From Fragum whitleyi (taxonomy: Eukaryota > Mollusca > Bivalvia > Cardiida > Cardiidae), in contig OX411559.1 of assembly GCA_948146395.1 (NCBI GenBank), positions 41,144,739-41,208,738 of the forward strand: a stretch of 64,000 nt of DNA, written 5' to 3'. A model generated the notes under the pieces. That model was not told where the DNA came from. It ran no database searches and saw only the letters and a list, made by a program, of their open reading frames with translations. How positions within the stretch are numbered: position 1 is the stretch's first letter; each line of letters opens with the position of its first letter. The translations under genes and the position numbers were made by a program. Shown one piece after another: positions 10,942 through 23,922 of this stretch.

Positions 10942-13362
10942 TTTAATTTAATGAAAGCATACATGAGATAAAGAGGGGAAGTTTAAGGACATTTTTTCTT
11001 AAAGCGTGTTATTATGCACGTGATTGCTTTGCAACGATCAAGATGACGCCAGCTTTTGGGCTTCGTGTTGATTGCGTCATATTGGGTGAAAAGAGGATTT
11101 TGAGTTATTTTGATAATTTAACTGGAAATCAAGGGAGTTTATGAAAATGATAATCTATCGTGAGTGCTTGACAAAGACCAAAGAATTAAATCATTCAGAA
11201 TTTTTTAACAAAAGGTTTTTTTTAGCTATGCTCCTTTTGGTTAAGGTGCTATTTGTGTCAGTCAGTTGACGACGGACGACGACATTAATGCAACAACTCA
11301 AGCTCACCTTGGCACTACGTGCTCAAGTGCGCTAAAAGTAAGGTCCTAGAAAGAATTATCAAGCATCCAAACAGAGCCGACATGATGATCAAGCAGGTAA
11401 GTCGTGTTTTGCCGAAGAGAAACGACCGAAATTTAATTTATTTAAATCACAAAGACCAGGTTCAGGTCAATATGCTTCCACTATATTAGATTTTACCTAA
11501 AATATTTACAATAGCGTGTTGAGTTTATACTCGTCTGTTATTTTCAAGACTAGAGTCAGGATTAGTTGTTTTTATTACATGTACGTTTTTGTTAAAATGC
11601 TGAAAGTGGAATATAGGCAAATCAAAATTTTAAATTTTTATTTTCTTTGACATATTCATTCACTTAAAATTCATCAGATTAAAGTTAGATGAATTTGATA
11701 TACTGTTTTTCCATTCTTACAATTTGAGTTAATGAATTGCAAAAGTCTGATAAAATACATGTTCAAAAATTTCACCAGCCTTAAACTTCAGAGTTAAATA
11801 AAAAAAAATTAATTTGATGGCGATCCCATTATTTTTCAATTCAATTTCATAACAATATCTATAAAGATAATTTTGATATTCATTTTGGGGAGTGCAATTC
11901 ATAACTTTTTATCTAGTATTTTTTTGTATCCACATTTATTATGGTCCTAAATAATATTTTTTTGGAATAACAATATATTGGTGATAAGAAGAGATGCAAG
12001 AGAAATAGCTCTTATCATTAATTAGTTGTAAAATATATCAAAATAAGATACAGGTAGTGGCGTCCATTTTGGAATGTTGAACGTAGGGGAGGAGGGGGGA
12101 GTAACGAATTAGTACTTTTTTTTCCAAAACGACACGGTAAAATTCTTTTATACTGCACATTTATATGTCTTTCATAATATTATGAGAAATCTGATGTATT
12201 CCGCAAAAGTTGGTATAAGGGCGGTTGCACATTAAGATAAATAAGTACAGTGTATAATTAAATTTCAGACGACGATACAGGTTCCTTGCATCTAAGATGT
12301 CGCGATATGATTCAGATGAAAGTGCTTTGATTTTACTGATTTAGAAAAATAAGAATACTCCGTTAGTGTAAGTTTTAAATAGGGACCAATAATATTAAGA
12401 AGAAAATATAAGCACGGGGATGATTTGAGCTCATAGATGAATGGTTAAGAGCGATACCTCCTAACAAACTAAGTTTTCACTTTTTGTTTGCACTCATTGG
12501 TTAACTAGTTTATTTATAAATATTTTACTAACGGGTTTATGCAAGTAGAACTCTTAGATCTTCCGAAGATATACGGTAAATGCACAGAGTCTCAGGCTAA
12601 ATAAGCCGTATAATACGCTGATCTATCAATTGTTGGTGCATTTTCTGACAAATTTAATATTGGATAAAATTCGTATATGGGATCTAAATTTTTCCATCAG
12701 CACCCTGGGAAAGATGGGAAAATCGTATATGGGATAGGATAACTAGTCTACACTGTCTATGTAACGTAGAGTGACTTCCCTTGTTGAATAATGTCCCTTT
12801 GGATAACCTGCCAAATCATGACTATATTCGTATCGACATAAATTACATATTTGATCGAAGTGCCGTTTGTAAGTGTCGAGTAACAATTTTCTATCGTAAA
12901 TATTAATGACAAAGGACTATATTTTTATGATTAATTTAAACACATTGATATACAATACTTCATTAAGACCTTTACTTAATTAAATTGTTAATAACCTAAA
13001 TAATGAAACAACTCCCTTGTTTGAAAAGGAAAGTGGTAGGAAAAAACCACCCACTTTCGTTTTCAAATGAGCGCTCGAAATTAATTTTATCGTAAGTCAT
13101 CAGTGTTGACGTTATGAGAATAATTAGGGATCAAAATAGATAATTTTCATATGTGTGTTTAATAGTTCTCCGGTTTCTTAACCCGGAAAGTGTCGTCTCA
13201 ATATTCCGTACGGAAAGTATTGACCCCAAACAACCACCTTTCTGAAATTCTGCTTGTAAGTTACATTGCGATGTTTAAGGTAGTCCATCCCGAATTGAAA
13301 ATAATGAAATCGGCAAAACTCGTGTTACTCGCCTTGATGTGTTGAGAGTGGGATTGCCGCCA
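10942..13362. other. 2.4-kb noncoding stretch, little recognised
   Basis: No gene supported. About 11265-11342 holds a fragment of the 145-bp repeat-family end (GACGACGGACGACG then GCTCACCTTGGCAC). The rest is AT-rich sequence without a recognised repeat. Confidence 0.5.
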
Positions 13363-14621
13363 GTGCTAAAACGCCGTAGGTGCCCGTATACATTTAACGG
13401 CTCTCACGACAAACATATTAGTGCTAGAACGTGGTAGGTGTCCGTATACATTTAACAGTTCTCACGGCAATTACATTAGTGCTAAAACGTCGTAGGTGCC
13501 CGTATACATTTAACAGTTCTCACGGCAATTACATTAGTGCTAGAACGTGGTAGGTGTCCGTATACATTTAACGGTTCTCACGGCAATCACATTAGTGCTA
13601 GAACGTCTTAGGTGCCAATATACATTTAACGGTTCCCACGGTAATTGCATTATTGATTCAACGTCGTAGGTGCCCGTATACATTTAACATTTCTCACGGC
13701 AATTACATTAGTGCTAGAACGTCGTAGGTGCCCGTATACCTTTAACGGTTCTCATAGTAATTGCATAAGTGCTAGAACGACGCAGGTGCCCGTATACATT
13801 TAACTGTACTTACGGCAAATACATAAGTGCTAGAACGTCGTAGGTGCCCGTATACATTAAACAATTCTCACGACAAATACATTAGTGCTAGAACTTCGTA
13901 GGTGTCCATATACATTTAACGGTTTTCACGGCAAATACATTAGTGCTAGAACGTCGTAGGTGCCCTATACGTTTAACGGTTCTCACGGCAATTACATTAG
14001 TGCTAGAACGTCGTAGGTGTCCATATACATTTAACGGTACTCACGGCAATTACATTAGTGCTAGAACGTAGTAGGTGTCCGTATACATTTAACGGTTTTC
14101 ACGGCAATAACATTAGTGCTAAAACGTCGTAGGTGCCCTTATACATTTAACGGTTCTCACGGCAATTACATTAGTGCTAGAACGTCGTAGGTGCCCTTAT
14201 ACCTTTAATGGTTCTCACGGCAATTACATTAGTGCTAGAACGTCGTAGGTGCCCGTATACATTTAACGGTTCTCACGACAAATACACTAGTGCTAGAACG
14301 TTGAAGGACCCCGTATACATTTAACTGTTCTCACGGCAATTTCATTAGTGCTAGAACGTCGTAGGTGCCCGTATACATTTAACAATTCTCACTTCAATTA
14401 CATTAGTGCTAGAACGTCGTAGGTGCCCGTATACATTTAACAGTTCTCACGACAATTACATTAGTGCTAGAACGTCGTTTGTGCCCGTTTACATTTAACA
14501 GTTCTCACGGCAAATTCAATAGTGCTAGAACGTCGTAGGTGTCCGTATACATATAACAGTTCTCACGGCAATTACATTAGTGCTAGAACGTCGTAGGTGT
14601 CCGTATACATTTAACGGTTCT
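13363..14621 (+). repeat. 58-bp satellite, about 22 tandem units
   Basis: The period is 58 bases, with internal landmarks GTGCTAGAACGTCGTAGG, CGTATACATTTAACGG and TCTCACGGCAATTACATTA. About 22 starts are counted, spaced nearly uniformly; variation is by substitutions and 1-base indels. All units are similar over the full length, so there is no repeat/spacer alternation and it is not CRISPR. The array ends abruptly at CGGTTCTT. Confidence 0.97.
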
Positions 14622-15116
14622 TGTTTGGTTAAATATGACGATGTTTTACAAAGCTTATTAACATCAAGCCGATTTCAAAATTTATAACTATTGGTGTACT
14701 ACCTTTTACTCGAACTTACTTGAAAAAATCATCTTTATCTTTGAAAGGAAGAGATATCATTAACCCATTTCTTTCGGAAGTATGATAACTAAATTCGGCT
14801 TAACCGAACTGTATTTACATAAATAGCCCTTCATACATTTGATAAGTTAAGATAGTGGACCCGTAATAGTTTATCGACGATTCGGAAGAAATGGGCTTTA
14901 AGACCATTAACCGAGGCCTGAAAGATCTTGTATCCCGAAATTTTGCGTAACTTTCACGGGTTCACTACTTTAAATAAATGTAAATATCATTATTTCAATG
15001 AGTATGTGAAGACCTGATCGGATTCAGCGATATCATTATCTTAAAAAACATATAATCAGGTAGAATGACCTCTTTTATGAGCAACACAAAAAAATAAAAT
15101 ACCCCCCCCCCTCCCA
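14622..15116. other. Noncoding stretch, nothing recognised
   Basis: No coding signal or repeat match seen, apart from a run of C at about 15103-15112. Confidence 0.4.
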
Positions 15117-15259
15117 GAAAAAAATGTAAAACGAAAAAGAACATTTTGGAAAACCTGTGATTCTGATTTGCAGTCCACTGAATTCTGAAAAGAAATATGT
15201 ATATAGATAAATAAGCAAAACGTATAAGGGGAAAAATTATTTTTAGATGAAAATATACA

Positions 15260-15745
15260 CATTGGCAAATCCTGTGTTGTTGGAACTCATTCAAATAGTA
15301 TTGATTAGACAATATATAATAACACACAACGTGACGATAAAAACGGAAAATGAATAATTAATAATGAATTTAAGGTGAAAACATATGAATTATACACAAA
15401 CACCTCCTGTGTTGTGGGAACTCAATTGGATGATCTTGCATAGACGATATGTTAGTACCGACAACATAGGACATTACTTAATTTTGGTCTGACTACATGT
15501 TATCTAGACCCTTAGACCAGCATGTGTTGTAGGAACTCATTTGATTTATCACGTATAGACGATACATTTGTACACACAACATAGGGCAATATTTAATTTT
15601 GGTCTTATTCCCTTTTATGTATACCCCAAGATCTGCATGTGTTGTGGGAACTCATTGGAATACTATTGTATAGACGATAGATTGATACCCGCAACATATT
15701 TAATTTTGTTCTTACTCCCTTTTATGTAGACCCCAATATCTGCGT
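15260..15745 (+). repeat. Tandem module, about 110-130 bp period
   Basis: Four successive units share TGTTGTGGGAACTCATT, GTATAGACGATA and CTCCCTTTTATGTAGACC. The block B counterpart at 36920-37740 has more units, so copy number changed after duplication. Confidence 0.8.
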
Positions 15746-15825
15746 GTGTATTGCGCGTAGTCGGAACAGAGTTGGCATTTTTGTACTTGCTCGTACAGAC
15801 TGAACACCTGCGTTCGTATTTAAAA

Positions 15826-16445
15826 AAAAATGGAATAAAATAACCCTCCAGATATTGATGGAATATATGAGCATGTGCGTGAGATTTCCAACAATTTCAA
15901 AAATGCGCAAAGCAAAGACTCTGACCAGCCTGTGCATCCGCACAGTCTGACCAGAGTCTTAACTATACATTTAGTAGATAGGTAAGGTCTCAAAATAGCT
16001 GTAGACCACAAGGTAACTTTATATTTAAAGTCTGTATCTGTCTACGCTACTCAGTGTTCGCCCTCATGAACATTTTAAATTGTTTGAAATGTCATGCACA
16101 GGCTCATATCGTAAAAAAATCAATCGTGGTCAGATTCTTCTGCCAAGTCAGAATTGGCATATCTGCACCTAAAATTAAATTGCGGTAGGGTAGAATAACC
16201 CTCCAGAAATTGATGAATATATCGTAAACGAATCGATCCTGGTCAGATGCTAATGTCAAGATAGAGTTGTTATATTAGTACCTCCCCGATTTTTATTTTT
16301 TCCAGTGACAGCCTATGTATGAACTATGGTAGGGTAGAATAACCCTTCGGAAATTGATAGAATTTGCCGTTAACGAATCGATCCTTGACAGTTTCTACAG
16401 AGTCACAACCTTAGTATTAAAAAGGTAGGGTAGAATAACCCTTTA
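15826..16445 (+). repeat. Tandem module with GGTAGGGTAGAATAACCC
   Basis: Units carry GGTAGGGTAGAATAACCC followed by GAAATTGAT and AACGAATCGATCC at about 15835, 16190, 16327 and 16423. Counterpart at about 37817-38200. Confidence 0.75.
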
Positions 16446-19169
16446 GAACAGTGTCGGGTTATGAATTTGAGACACTAGTTCACATATTAGGCGGTCAAAA
16501 TAATGTACAACACCTGCTATTTGATATTGACAATTGGCTTTATTGAGAGTACTTTTGTATCTACATAATTTAGATGCTGCAATACTTTTTTCACTGTCTA
16601 TATATTTGCTTAATACATGTACCAGTGCTGGTATTATTTAATAAATAACTTTAAGTAGGGTAGAATTAACCGTTTGTGACATCTGTCCTTAAAGAATTTA
16701 TCCTGGCCAACCTCCACTGTCTCCCTACTTTCGCAATATAAGCAGGTTCTGTTTTTAGCTCTGTTGTTTTCAATAAAAAAAGAAACAAAAACAAAACAAG
16801 AACAACAATAAAACAGAAACAACAACAGTAACTATGACAACAACTACAAAATGACAACGAACAGTTCGACACCTTATTGTATTCGTTTGCGTCGGTAAAC
16901 TTTAGCCTCTGTTTAAATCGGATATATCTACTAAGGTCATTCTTAATGTCCTTTTTTGTCATACTTTTCTACCTTACATATTGAGATTGCGAGATTGCGA
17001 CCCTAGATGTTAGATGACAGATATGACGTCAACGTCGTTTGTGTACGTTTTTGCGACGTTAACGTTTCCGCGTATGATCGGACGTCAATAAACGTTATCA
17101 GCCGTTGATTCGATGGCTAACCGTCACGAATCATTCAGACTGGGTTAAATTTTGAAATGTTGAGTTGACTTTGATAGACGATCCTGTCGTGGTCGAATGA
17201 TCTTGTTCTTGGCAAATGATCTTGATCTTGATATCTGTAGATATTGAGATAAACATTTGTGCTAATTATGAATTTTGAATCAATTTAACATATTGTTCGG
17301 TATTAACATTATTATTATCATTAATTTTAATATCGTTATTTTGGGGGTGACCACGGTAGTTGACCTTGATCTCATCATATGACTTTGATCAGGGCAATTA
17401 AAGATGTCTATTGACAAAATCAATTAAAATCCCTTATTTAAGTATTCTATTCAAATAGGCTTTGAAATTATTAGTGTTTTGGTGTAATTCATGTAACGTT
17501 AGCCTTGATAGAATTCATATGAATTGACATTGGAATTGGTTCGGAGCAACACAAAGTGATACCTTAATCATTAGGAAAATTATCTAAATAATCGATTATT
17601 TTTACAATGGATTTAATATCGTTAAGTTTGTACATAAAATTGATGTAAGCGTCAAACAAACTATTGGCCTAGAACTTTGCGCGTTTCCTAAAAAACCTAG
17701 CACGGTAGTCATACTCTTCTTTTTATATCAATATCACAAGACCATATAATTATCCATACAATATAGAAAAATACAGTTTTCCATCTAAGGGTTTTTATGA
17801 AATTTGATAAAAAAAAAAGTAATAAAAGAAGGTGAAAAGATAAAAATATTCTCGTGAATTTTAAATATACCAGTTTTACCTCAAGGTGGACATATACGAT
17901 AAAAATTATTTTATTATACTGCAAAGAAATTTCAAGCATTTTCATTGGTAATGCTGACCTGACAAACATTGATATCTACGGCTGCTCCAATATAACGTCT
18001 AATGTTTCCTTAAGGCGCCTCGCCGTAAACATAGACAAAAAATCGAAACGGTGATGGCGGCCATGACTCTCTCGCTTCGCTGATAACACGACCCGAGTAT
18101 ACATATAAGGCTACATTTCAAAAGTATGTCAGTACATAATAGCAAATAAACAAGGTATAGATGTCAATAAATACCTTAACATCTTACAAATAAATCCATT
18201 TAAAGTGCCAATTTTCTCGCAGGTTTAGCTAAGAAACGCTTTCATGACGCAACATCGCGGAGTGTAGTAGTGTGACGTCACAACATGACACAATATATGA
18301 CGTCACTTTGTACATGTTTACTTTTCATAGGGGCGCATTAAGGTATATTGGTGGTTTAAAAGAATTCGGTTTAGAACAAGGCCTTAAATAGACGGATATT
18401 TAGCTCTAAAACGTTGAAGTATAATAAATTAGTTATACGGTTTCTTGCCTGGGTATATGAGCCTACGGCTCGGGTGACATCATTTTTTTCCAGCCGGGAA
18501 TAAATCGTCAAATACCCCGGCAAGAAACCGTGTTACTAATAATGTTACTTTTCAATCGACAACTGTGTTTTATATTTAGTGCAAAAAACTTTCTTTCTAC
18601 GAAATCAAAACTAAATTGATATCATTTGTATGCTTATATTCGTCTGTATTTTGGTTTTATGTTATTACCCAGAAATGAAAAGCGACGAAAACAGCGGTGA
18701 AATATACTCTTCTTCTTTGACGTTTTACGAAAAATCTAATTTGGCGATTTCTTTCCATTTTTGAAATCGGCATACTTAAAGCTCAAAATATTAAAAAAAA
18801 TATAATAAAAAAAAAATAGCAAACTCCCTTGAGATATTGTAATACTGGTTGATCCAATCAGATTTCGTGCATTTTGATTGGCTCAAAATATTGCTTTTAT
18901 TTTTCAATGAAATATTTTTTTATTATGCAGCTATTTTGAAAGTTTCTACAAAAAGTACTCCCAAAAGAAACATTGTTGACAAATCTTAACATTGTTTGCT
19001 TCATAATATTAAATTGAAACATATGAAATGAGTATTTGTTGATTTCATGGAGGCACGAAAATAAAAAGATGGTCACACTTATGCATTAATTAGCTTCTCG
19101 TATTCATACATTTTGATTAGGTTTTTAAGTTTCATACCTCAAAGAAATCAACAAATTTCTCTTCATCTC
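16446..19169. other. Noncoding part of block A
   Basis: Colinear with 38200-43000 of block B apart from private insertions. It contains GATCTTGATCTTG-like repeats near 17190-17240 and a foldback at 18435. No supported gene. Short open frames here are not conserved as frames between A and B. Confidence 0.55.
18435..18533. mobile_element. Foldback element present in A, absent from B
   Basis: ACGGTTTCTTGCC-GGGTAT at the left is complementary to ATACCCCGGCAAGAAACCGT at the right, around a GC-richer centre. It lies in a stretch (about 17897-18545) missing at the matching point of block B near 40118. Confidence 0.65.
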
Positions 19170-19375
19170 TTAACCTTTTCCTGTTTTACAAAATTTTGGA
19201 CCTGTCCAAATTCAAAGGTTTTGCAGACGAAAATTTAAAGTGGATCTAATTTGAAAAATAACCATTCAGTAGGGTAGAAAATAGTGTGAAAAAGAAGAAA
19301 TCTTTTTTCACAATTTTTTCTCAATTATAAAATCACAGGCACGTAAAAAGCAGGGATTAAACAGCAAAGGGTTAA
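19170..19375. mobile_element. TTAA-flanked MITE, family C (copy 1)
   Basis: It starts TTAACCTTTTCCTGTTTTAC and ends TTAAACAGCAAAGGGTTAA, with imperfect inverted ends of CCCTTTGCTGTTTAA type inside TTAA. Homologous over its length to 54567, 59859 and 61210. TTAA target use plus CCC-starting ends is typical of piggyBac-related elements, which is inference here. No transposase. Confidence 0.8.
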
Positions 19376-19970
19376 ATTTGTATCAGAGATGAAACGTCGT
19401 ATCTTGTATTTCAACGGAATACGTATACAGTCACCCCATAACGTCATGCATGTAATTCTTTTTGACGTCAAATTTTGATAGTGTAAAACTCGAAAAAAAA
19501 GGGAAAAATAATGAAATAGTCAGAATATATACCTGTAATCATTTATCGGGGCACATTGTTAAACCGTTGTCTGTCTAGCTGTCCGTATGTCTGTCTGTCT
19601 CTGTTTAAAACTTAACAAAAAAATAAAATTACTAATTTCTTTAAGGCATTTCAAGATACAAAGCTATCAATTAGTATGATGCTAGAACTCTATGTTGCGT
19701 ATCTAAAAATACCAAGGTCAAGGTAATATAACAGGGTCAGGGTCATCCGTGAAGGTCAAAAATTAAAACAATTGGCGTTTCAGGGTTATTCGTGTTTCAC
19801 AAGCACATCTTCTTCTATCAAGCGTCTACAGTGACACAAACAATTTGATCAGCTTAACATGTTTGCAGGATTTGTGTTTCTTACACCGGTTAAAAAGCAG
19901 ACCATTTCCTGTATTTGTACCGATAAAGACTTAATTTCCACTTATATATTATATTGTGTATTTCAGAACC

Positions 19971-21710
19971 ATGGAAGTCTCGGGAAGAAAGCATGTCGGC
20001 AGTGACCAAGTAAGCATAACCAGTGATCCTTGTAAATCCGTCGATGAAAACCAAATTGCCGAATGTTTCTGTACAGAATGTAATGAATATTTATGTTCTG
20101 ATTGTGCAAGAGCTCATAGGAAAGCTAGATTTCTAAAAGACCACACCTTGTTAGGATATGATAAAATGACTAAAGAGAAAATTTCATTCGTAACAGAAGG
20201 ATATTGTAAAAAGCATAAAGACAAACCTTTAGATTATTACTGTACAGTGCACAGTACATTTTATTGCACAGTTTGTATAACTCTAGAACACAGAGAATGT
20301 ACAGTTGAATATATCCAGGATGTGGTCGACAGGTACGAACGAAATAGAGAACATGAAAATTTAAATCAGAAGATGAAAGATCTAAAAAGGCTAATCGACC
20401 AGACGAAATTAGAGACAGACCGAAATGTTGCGTATACACAACAAGCATCAGCAAAAACAATTGAAAGTATCAAACAGTTTAGAAAAGAAATAAACGCCAT
20501 ACTTGATTCGCTGGAAACCAAGATTTTAGAAAAAGCTAGAAAAATAAAGGGTGAAAATCGAAAATGTCTGTCAGAAATATCTTCTCAACTTGATTCTATG
20601 AAAACAGAGTTAGATGAAACGAAAACAAAGATGGAAAATCTCCATACAACAAAACAAAACAAGCAACTCGTTGTTACTTCAAAGCAAGTTGAAACTAGAA
20701 TAGCTATTTTAGAAAAGGATATCAACGATATGTATAAAACAAACACCGTTAAAACATACAAATTCTATCCGAACGAAACCTTTTATAAAATGATAAATTC
20801 TATAGAGGAACTAGGATATCTTCAAAAGGAAGATCAAACAGACGGGATAGGAAGTAGACAGAAAAATAAAGAAATGGGCGCTGTAGAAAATAGGGGACAA
20901 AAAAGAATTCTTTCAAGTATTTCTCACGAAAAAGATATTAACATCAAGCATTCAGGAGATAACCATAGGTGTGATATAACAGGCAGTGTTTATATGAATA
21001 ACAACAGACTGGCTTTGGTCGACATTAACAACAATCGTGTCAGTGTAGTTGATATCCTACAGGGTAACATTGTATTACATATAAAGTTTGATCATCAACC
21101 ATGGGATATCACGTACACAGACCAGAACCAGCTTGTTGTTACTGCTGATCCATATCTGGTGTTTCTGAATGTCGGGAAGACATTGACAGTAAATAAGAAA
21201 CTCAAAGTGGGCCGAGGCTGCCTGGGTATTGATTATACTGATAACATACTGATAGTATCCTTTATAGATCCAGGCTTAGTGAAGTTTATGAATATGGACG
21301 GACAGGTTATGAAATCTATAAGTACAAACATGAATGGAGAACCTCTTTATGGTAGACCTGAGTACGTAGTAGCCAGTAGAGATAAGAAAGCTGTTTATGT
21401 TACAGACAGGTATAAGAACACTGTAACAAAACTAGACATGAATGGAACTGTTATAGATGTATACAGAAGTAAAGACTTGAAGGAACCATGTGGTGTTACA
21501 GTAGATAAATATGACAATGTCTATATAGCTGGAGGTGGGTCAGGTAATATTTGTGTACTGACAGCTGGAAGTAGACAAATACAACCAATACTGAAAGTTG
21601 ATAGTCCTCTATCTGTTGTGGTGTGTGATGACTCGGATCAGATTATTGTTAGTCATTTTGGTAAAGATGTTATAAGTATCTACAAGATACATCGAAGTAA
21701 ACTGAAATGA
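19971..21710 (+). CDS. B-box / coiled-coil / beta-propeller protein (TRIM-like, no RING)
   Basis: This 579-residue protein has two B-box zinc fingers: C21, C34, C37, C42, C45, H49, H58; and C79, H82, C91, H94, C99, C102, H107, C110. A long coiled coil follows at about 125-260, then a low-complexity linker, then a C-terminal propeller of NHL/six-blade type (about 335-575) with repeats such as ITYTDQNQLVV and VTVDKYDNVYIAGG. There is no RING, so ubiquitin-ligase activity should not be assumed. TRIM/B-box-NHL proteins are expanded in bivalves and often linked to signalling or innate immunity. The start ATG (AACCATGG, good Kozak) lies four bases into an exon preceded by TGTGTATTTCAG, so an upstream 5' UTR exon is likely. 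The ATG at 19956 would be intronic. A near-identical-length copy with two stops lies at 43944-45683. Confidence 0.9.
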   Translation: MEVSGRKHVGSDQVSITSDPCKSVDENQIAECFCTECNEYLCSDCARAHRKARFLKDHTLLGYDKMTKEKISFVTEGYCKKHKDKPLDYYCTVHSTFYCTVCITLEHRECTVEYIQDVVDRYERNREHENLNQKMKDLKRLIDQTKLETDRNVAYTQQASAKTIESIKQFRKEINAILDSLETKILEKARKIKGENRKCLSEISSQLDSMKTELDETKTKMENLHTTKQNKQLVVTSKQVETRIAILEKDINDMYKTNTVKTYKFYPNETFYKMINSIEELGYLQKEDQTDGIGSRQKNKEMGAVENRGQKRILSSISHEKDINIKHSGDNHRCDITGSVYMNNNRLALVDINNNRVSVVDILQGNIVLHIKFDHQPWDITYTDQNQLVVTADPYLVFLNVGKTLTVNKKLKVGRGCLGIDYTDNILIVSFIDPGLVKFMNMDGQVMKSISTNMNGEPLYGRPEYVVASRDKKAVYVTDRYKNTVTKLDMNGTVIDVYRSKDLKEPCGVTVDKYDNVYIAGGGSGNICVLTAGSRQIQPILKVDSPLSVVVCDDSDQIIVSHFGKDVISIYKIHRSKLK

Positions 21711-21719
21711 ATGTTTGTG

Positions 21720-22640
21720 TATGATGGGTGACCATAATGTCGTATCCACAGCTTTATTCAAACTGTAGATACGAAATTAGGATCGCCCAACGACTATACA
21801 TTGTTTCTGATCGGTCATCTAAAGATAATTACCAATGGTAATTTGGACGAAATATAATCAGTATGACTTTCATAAGTATCTAAAAGATAAAACGAAGTAA
21901 AGTGAACTAATTAACTATTTACATATGCACGAGACTAAGACGTCGTACAGCTTCAATCTACCTTACAACAATACGTTATTCTGATAGGTTAGGTAGAATA
22001 AAACACCAATGGTATTTTGGACGAAAGATTATCAGTTTAACTTTATTAGGTGTCTAAAAGATAAAACAGAGTATTGTGAACTAACCATTTAAGTAAATTA
22101 ACGTTTTCTCGATACTTAAACGTCGCATTGACAGCTTAATTCTACCTAACGACAATACTCTATTCTGATCGGTCAGTGAAAAAAAATGGTATTTTAGAAG
22201 AAAGATAATTCGTTTGACTTTTCATAAGTATCTACAAAATAAAACAATTTAAATTTATTTACTATTTATTTAAGTCGTAGACATGAACGTCGTATTGAGG
22301 ACTTATTTCTACCTTACGACAATACTAAATTCTGATCGGTCAGGTTGAAATATCACCAACGGTATTTTGGACGAAATGTTATCAGTTAGACTTTTCATTA
22401 GTATATATAAATTAAAATAAAGTTAAATGAACTTATTATTACAGTAAATCGTCGTTGTTATTCTAAAACCTCGTAACTACAGCTTTGATCAAGCTGCAGT
22501 TTCGAGGTTTTACAATTACATCGACGAAATAAACGTTGGCACGAAACTAAAACGCCGTATTAACAGCTTAATTCTACATAACGGCAATACTTCTTGATCG
22601 GTCAGGTGAAAAAATCCTCAATTGTATTTTGGACGAAACA
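21720..22640 (+). repeat. 170-bp tandem array after the gene (block A, about 4-5 units)
   Basis: Units of about 170 bases share TATTTTGGACGAA, TCAGTTTGACTTTTCATTAG, AACGTCGTATTGACAGCTTA and CTGATCGGTCAG. The array begins within about 50 bases of the stop codon, where a hairpin-like TATCCACAGCTTTATTCAA / CTGTAGATA lies, so the first unit may serve as the 3' UTR. Block B has about 12 units. Confidence 0.85.
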
Positions 22641-22729
22641 TTATCAATATCAATATCACCATTCTTGGTTCGGTTAATCTACTAAATTCGACCAAGTTTC
22701 AACAACTGTCTGTCTTACAGCTAGGCATT

Positions 22730-23660
22730 CGGGGCATCGCTCGGATTTTTCCGTAAACAATAAAGAAGCTCGGGCCATTCGGAACATCGCTCGGACTTTT
22801 CCGTAAACTGGAAAATACCTCGGACGTAAGTGTAGTAATTTTTGGTCATTTTTTCTGTAATTCGGCTCTTGGTGGTACTTTGGTTAATACGCTTGAAGAA
22901 TAGTATATTACTTTTATGTTTTCCGATCGTCTGTGGAGATCATTTTGGCATGTTATAATTTGAAAGCATAACGCAGTAAAATACTGCGTTTTATTTTCAA
23001 ATTAAAATATGCCCAATTCTAACCTTACGTTGATTTTATTTTTCGCAACGTCATCCTCAGTTATGTTTGTGACGTCATGTAAACCCACGTGCGATATGAA
23101 GCGCTTTCAAGGCTGCGCCCTTATTGTTCCAGAGGTCTATTCCATAGAATCGCCGAGGGTTCACGAGTGGGCTCGGGCGTAAGTGTAGTAATGTTTGGTC
23201 ATTTTTTGGCTTCTGGTGGTACTTTGCTCAATACGTTTGAAAAAAACAAAATTTCCTTTCATGTTTTTCCGATCGTCTGCGGAAATCTTTTTAGGATCTT
23301 ATTATTTGAAAACCAGTAAAACACTTAGTTTTGTTAACAATTTGCGAAAATTCAAAATGCAAAATTGTAACCTTTCGTTGATTATATTTTCGCTACGTCA
23401 TCAGAAATGTTTTTGACGTCATAAAAAACACGCGTGAAAAAAGGCGCGTTGAAGACCGCGCCCTCATTATTTCCGAGGTCTATCACCAAGTGTTTCCGAT
23501 TGACAGCCAGGGGTCTAACTCAGAAGATCGCAGAATTGACAGGCTAAATCGTTACCGAGCAAACCGGGCCTTGCACTTGTCATTATGACAAAACGGAAGA
23601 AAAAGTTTTCCAATAAAATCCTGCTTTGCACGCAAGTGCACGTGCAAAGCAGGGTATAAT
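22730..23660 (+). repeat. Duplicated module with CGCTCGGACTTTTCCG
   Basis: The module occurs twice within A (about 22740-23140 and 23160-23500) and twice in B (48315-48650 and 49060-49560). Landmarks: CATCGCTCGGA, GTGTAGTAATGTTTGGTCAT, TTTCCGATCGTCTG, TTTGTGACGTCA. It contains inverted repeats at about 22957-23002 (AACGCAGTAAAATACTGCGTT core) and 23621-23655 (TGCTTTGCACG / CGTGCAAAGCA). No gene. Confidence 0.7.
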
Positions 23661-23922
23661 TAGAAAACTGTTTACACCGTTTTGTGACCCTGAACGCAAG
23701 GCAAACTTGCAGACGAATAAGGTAAGATATCTTTTACATATTCCTGTTGACATTTCATGTTCTAATGATTTTTTTCTAAAATCAATGATAAAATGTTGCT
23801 TAATTCAGATCAATTAAGTGTTAATCATATTTTAGTTTCTTCATTAATAAAGAAGATACTGTAAATAAATGCAAATTTGTACAGTTGAAAATTTCCTGCA
23901 ACGAACAGTGTTAATGAATTCA

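Noticed and set aside
13363..14621. CRISPR-like regular array
   Set aside because: Every base of the 58-bp unit is repeated; there are no unique spacers, and the surroundings are animal DNA.
19730..19770. Nuclear-receptor response element (AAGGTCAAGG) upstream of the B-box gene
   Set aside because: GGTCAAGG and GACCTTGACC words are spread through the repeats of this window, so position alone is not evidence of regulation.
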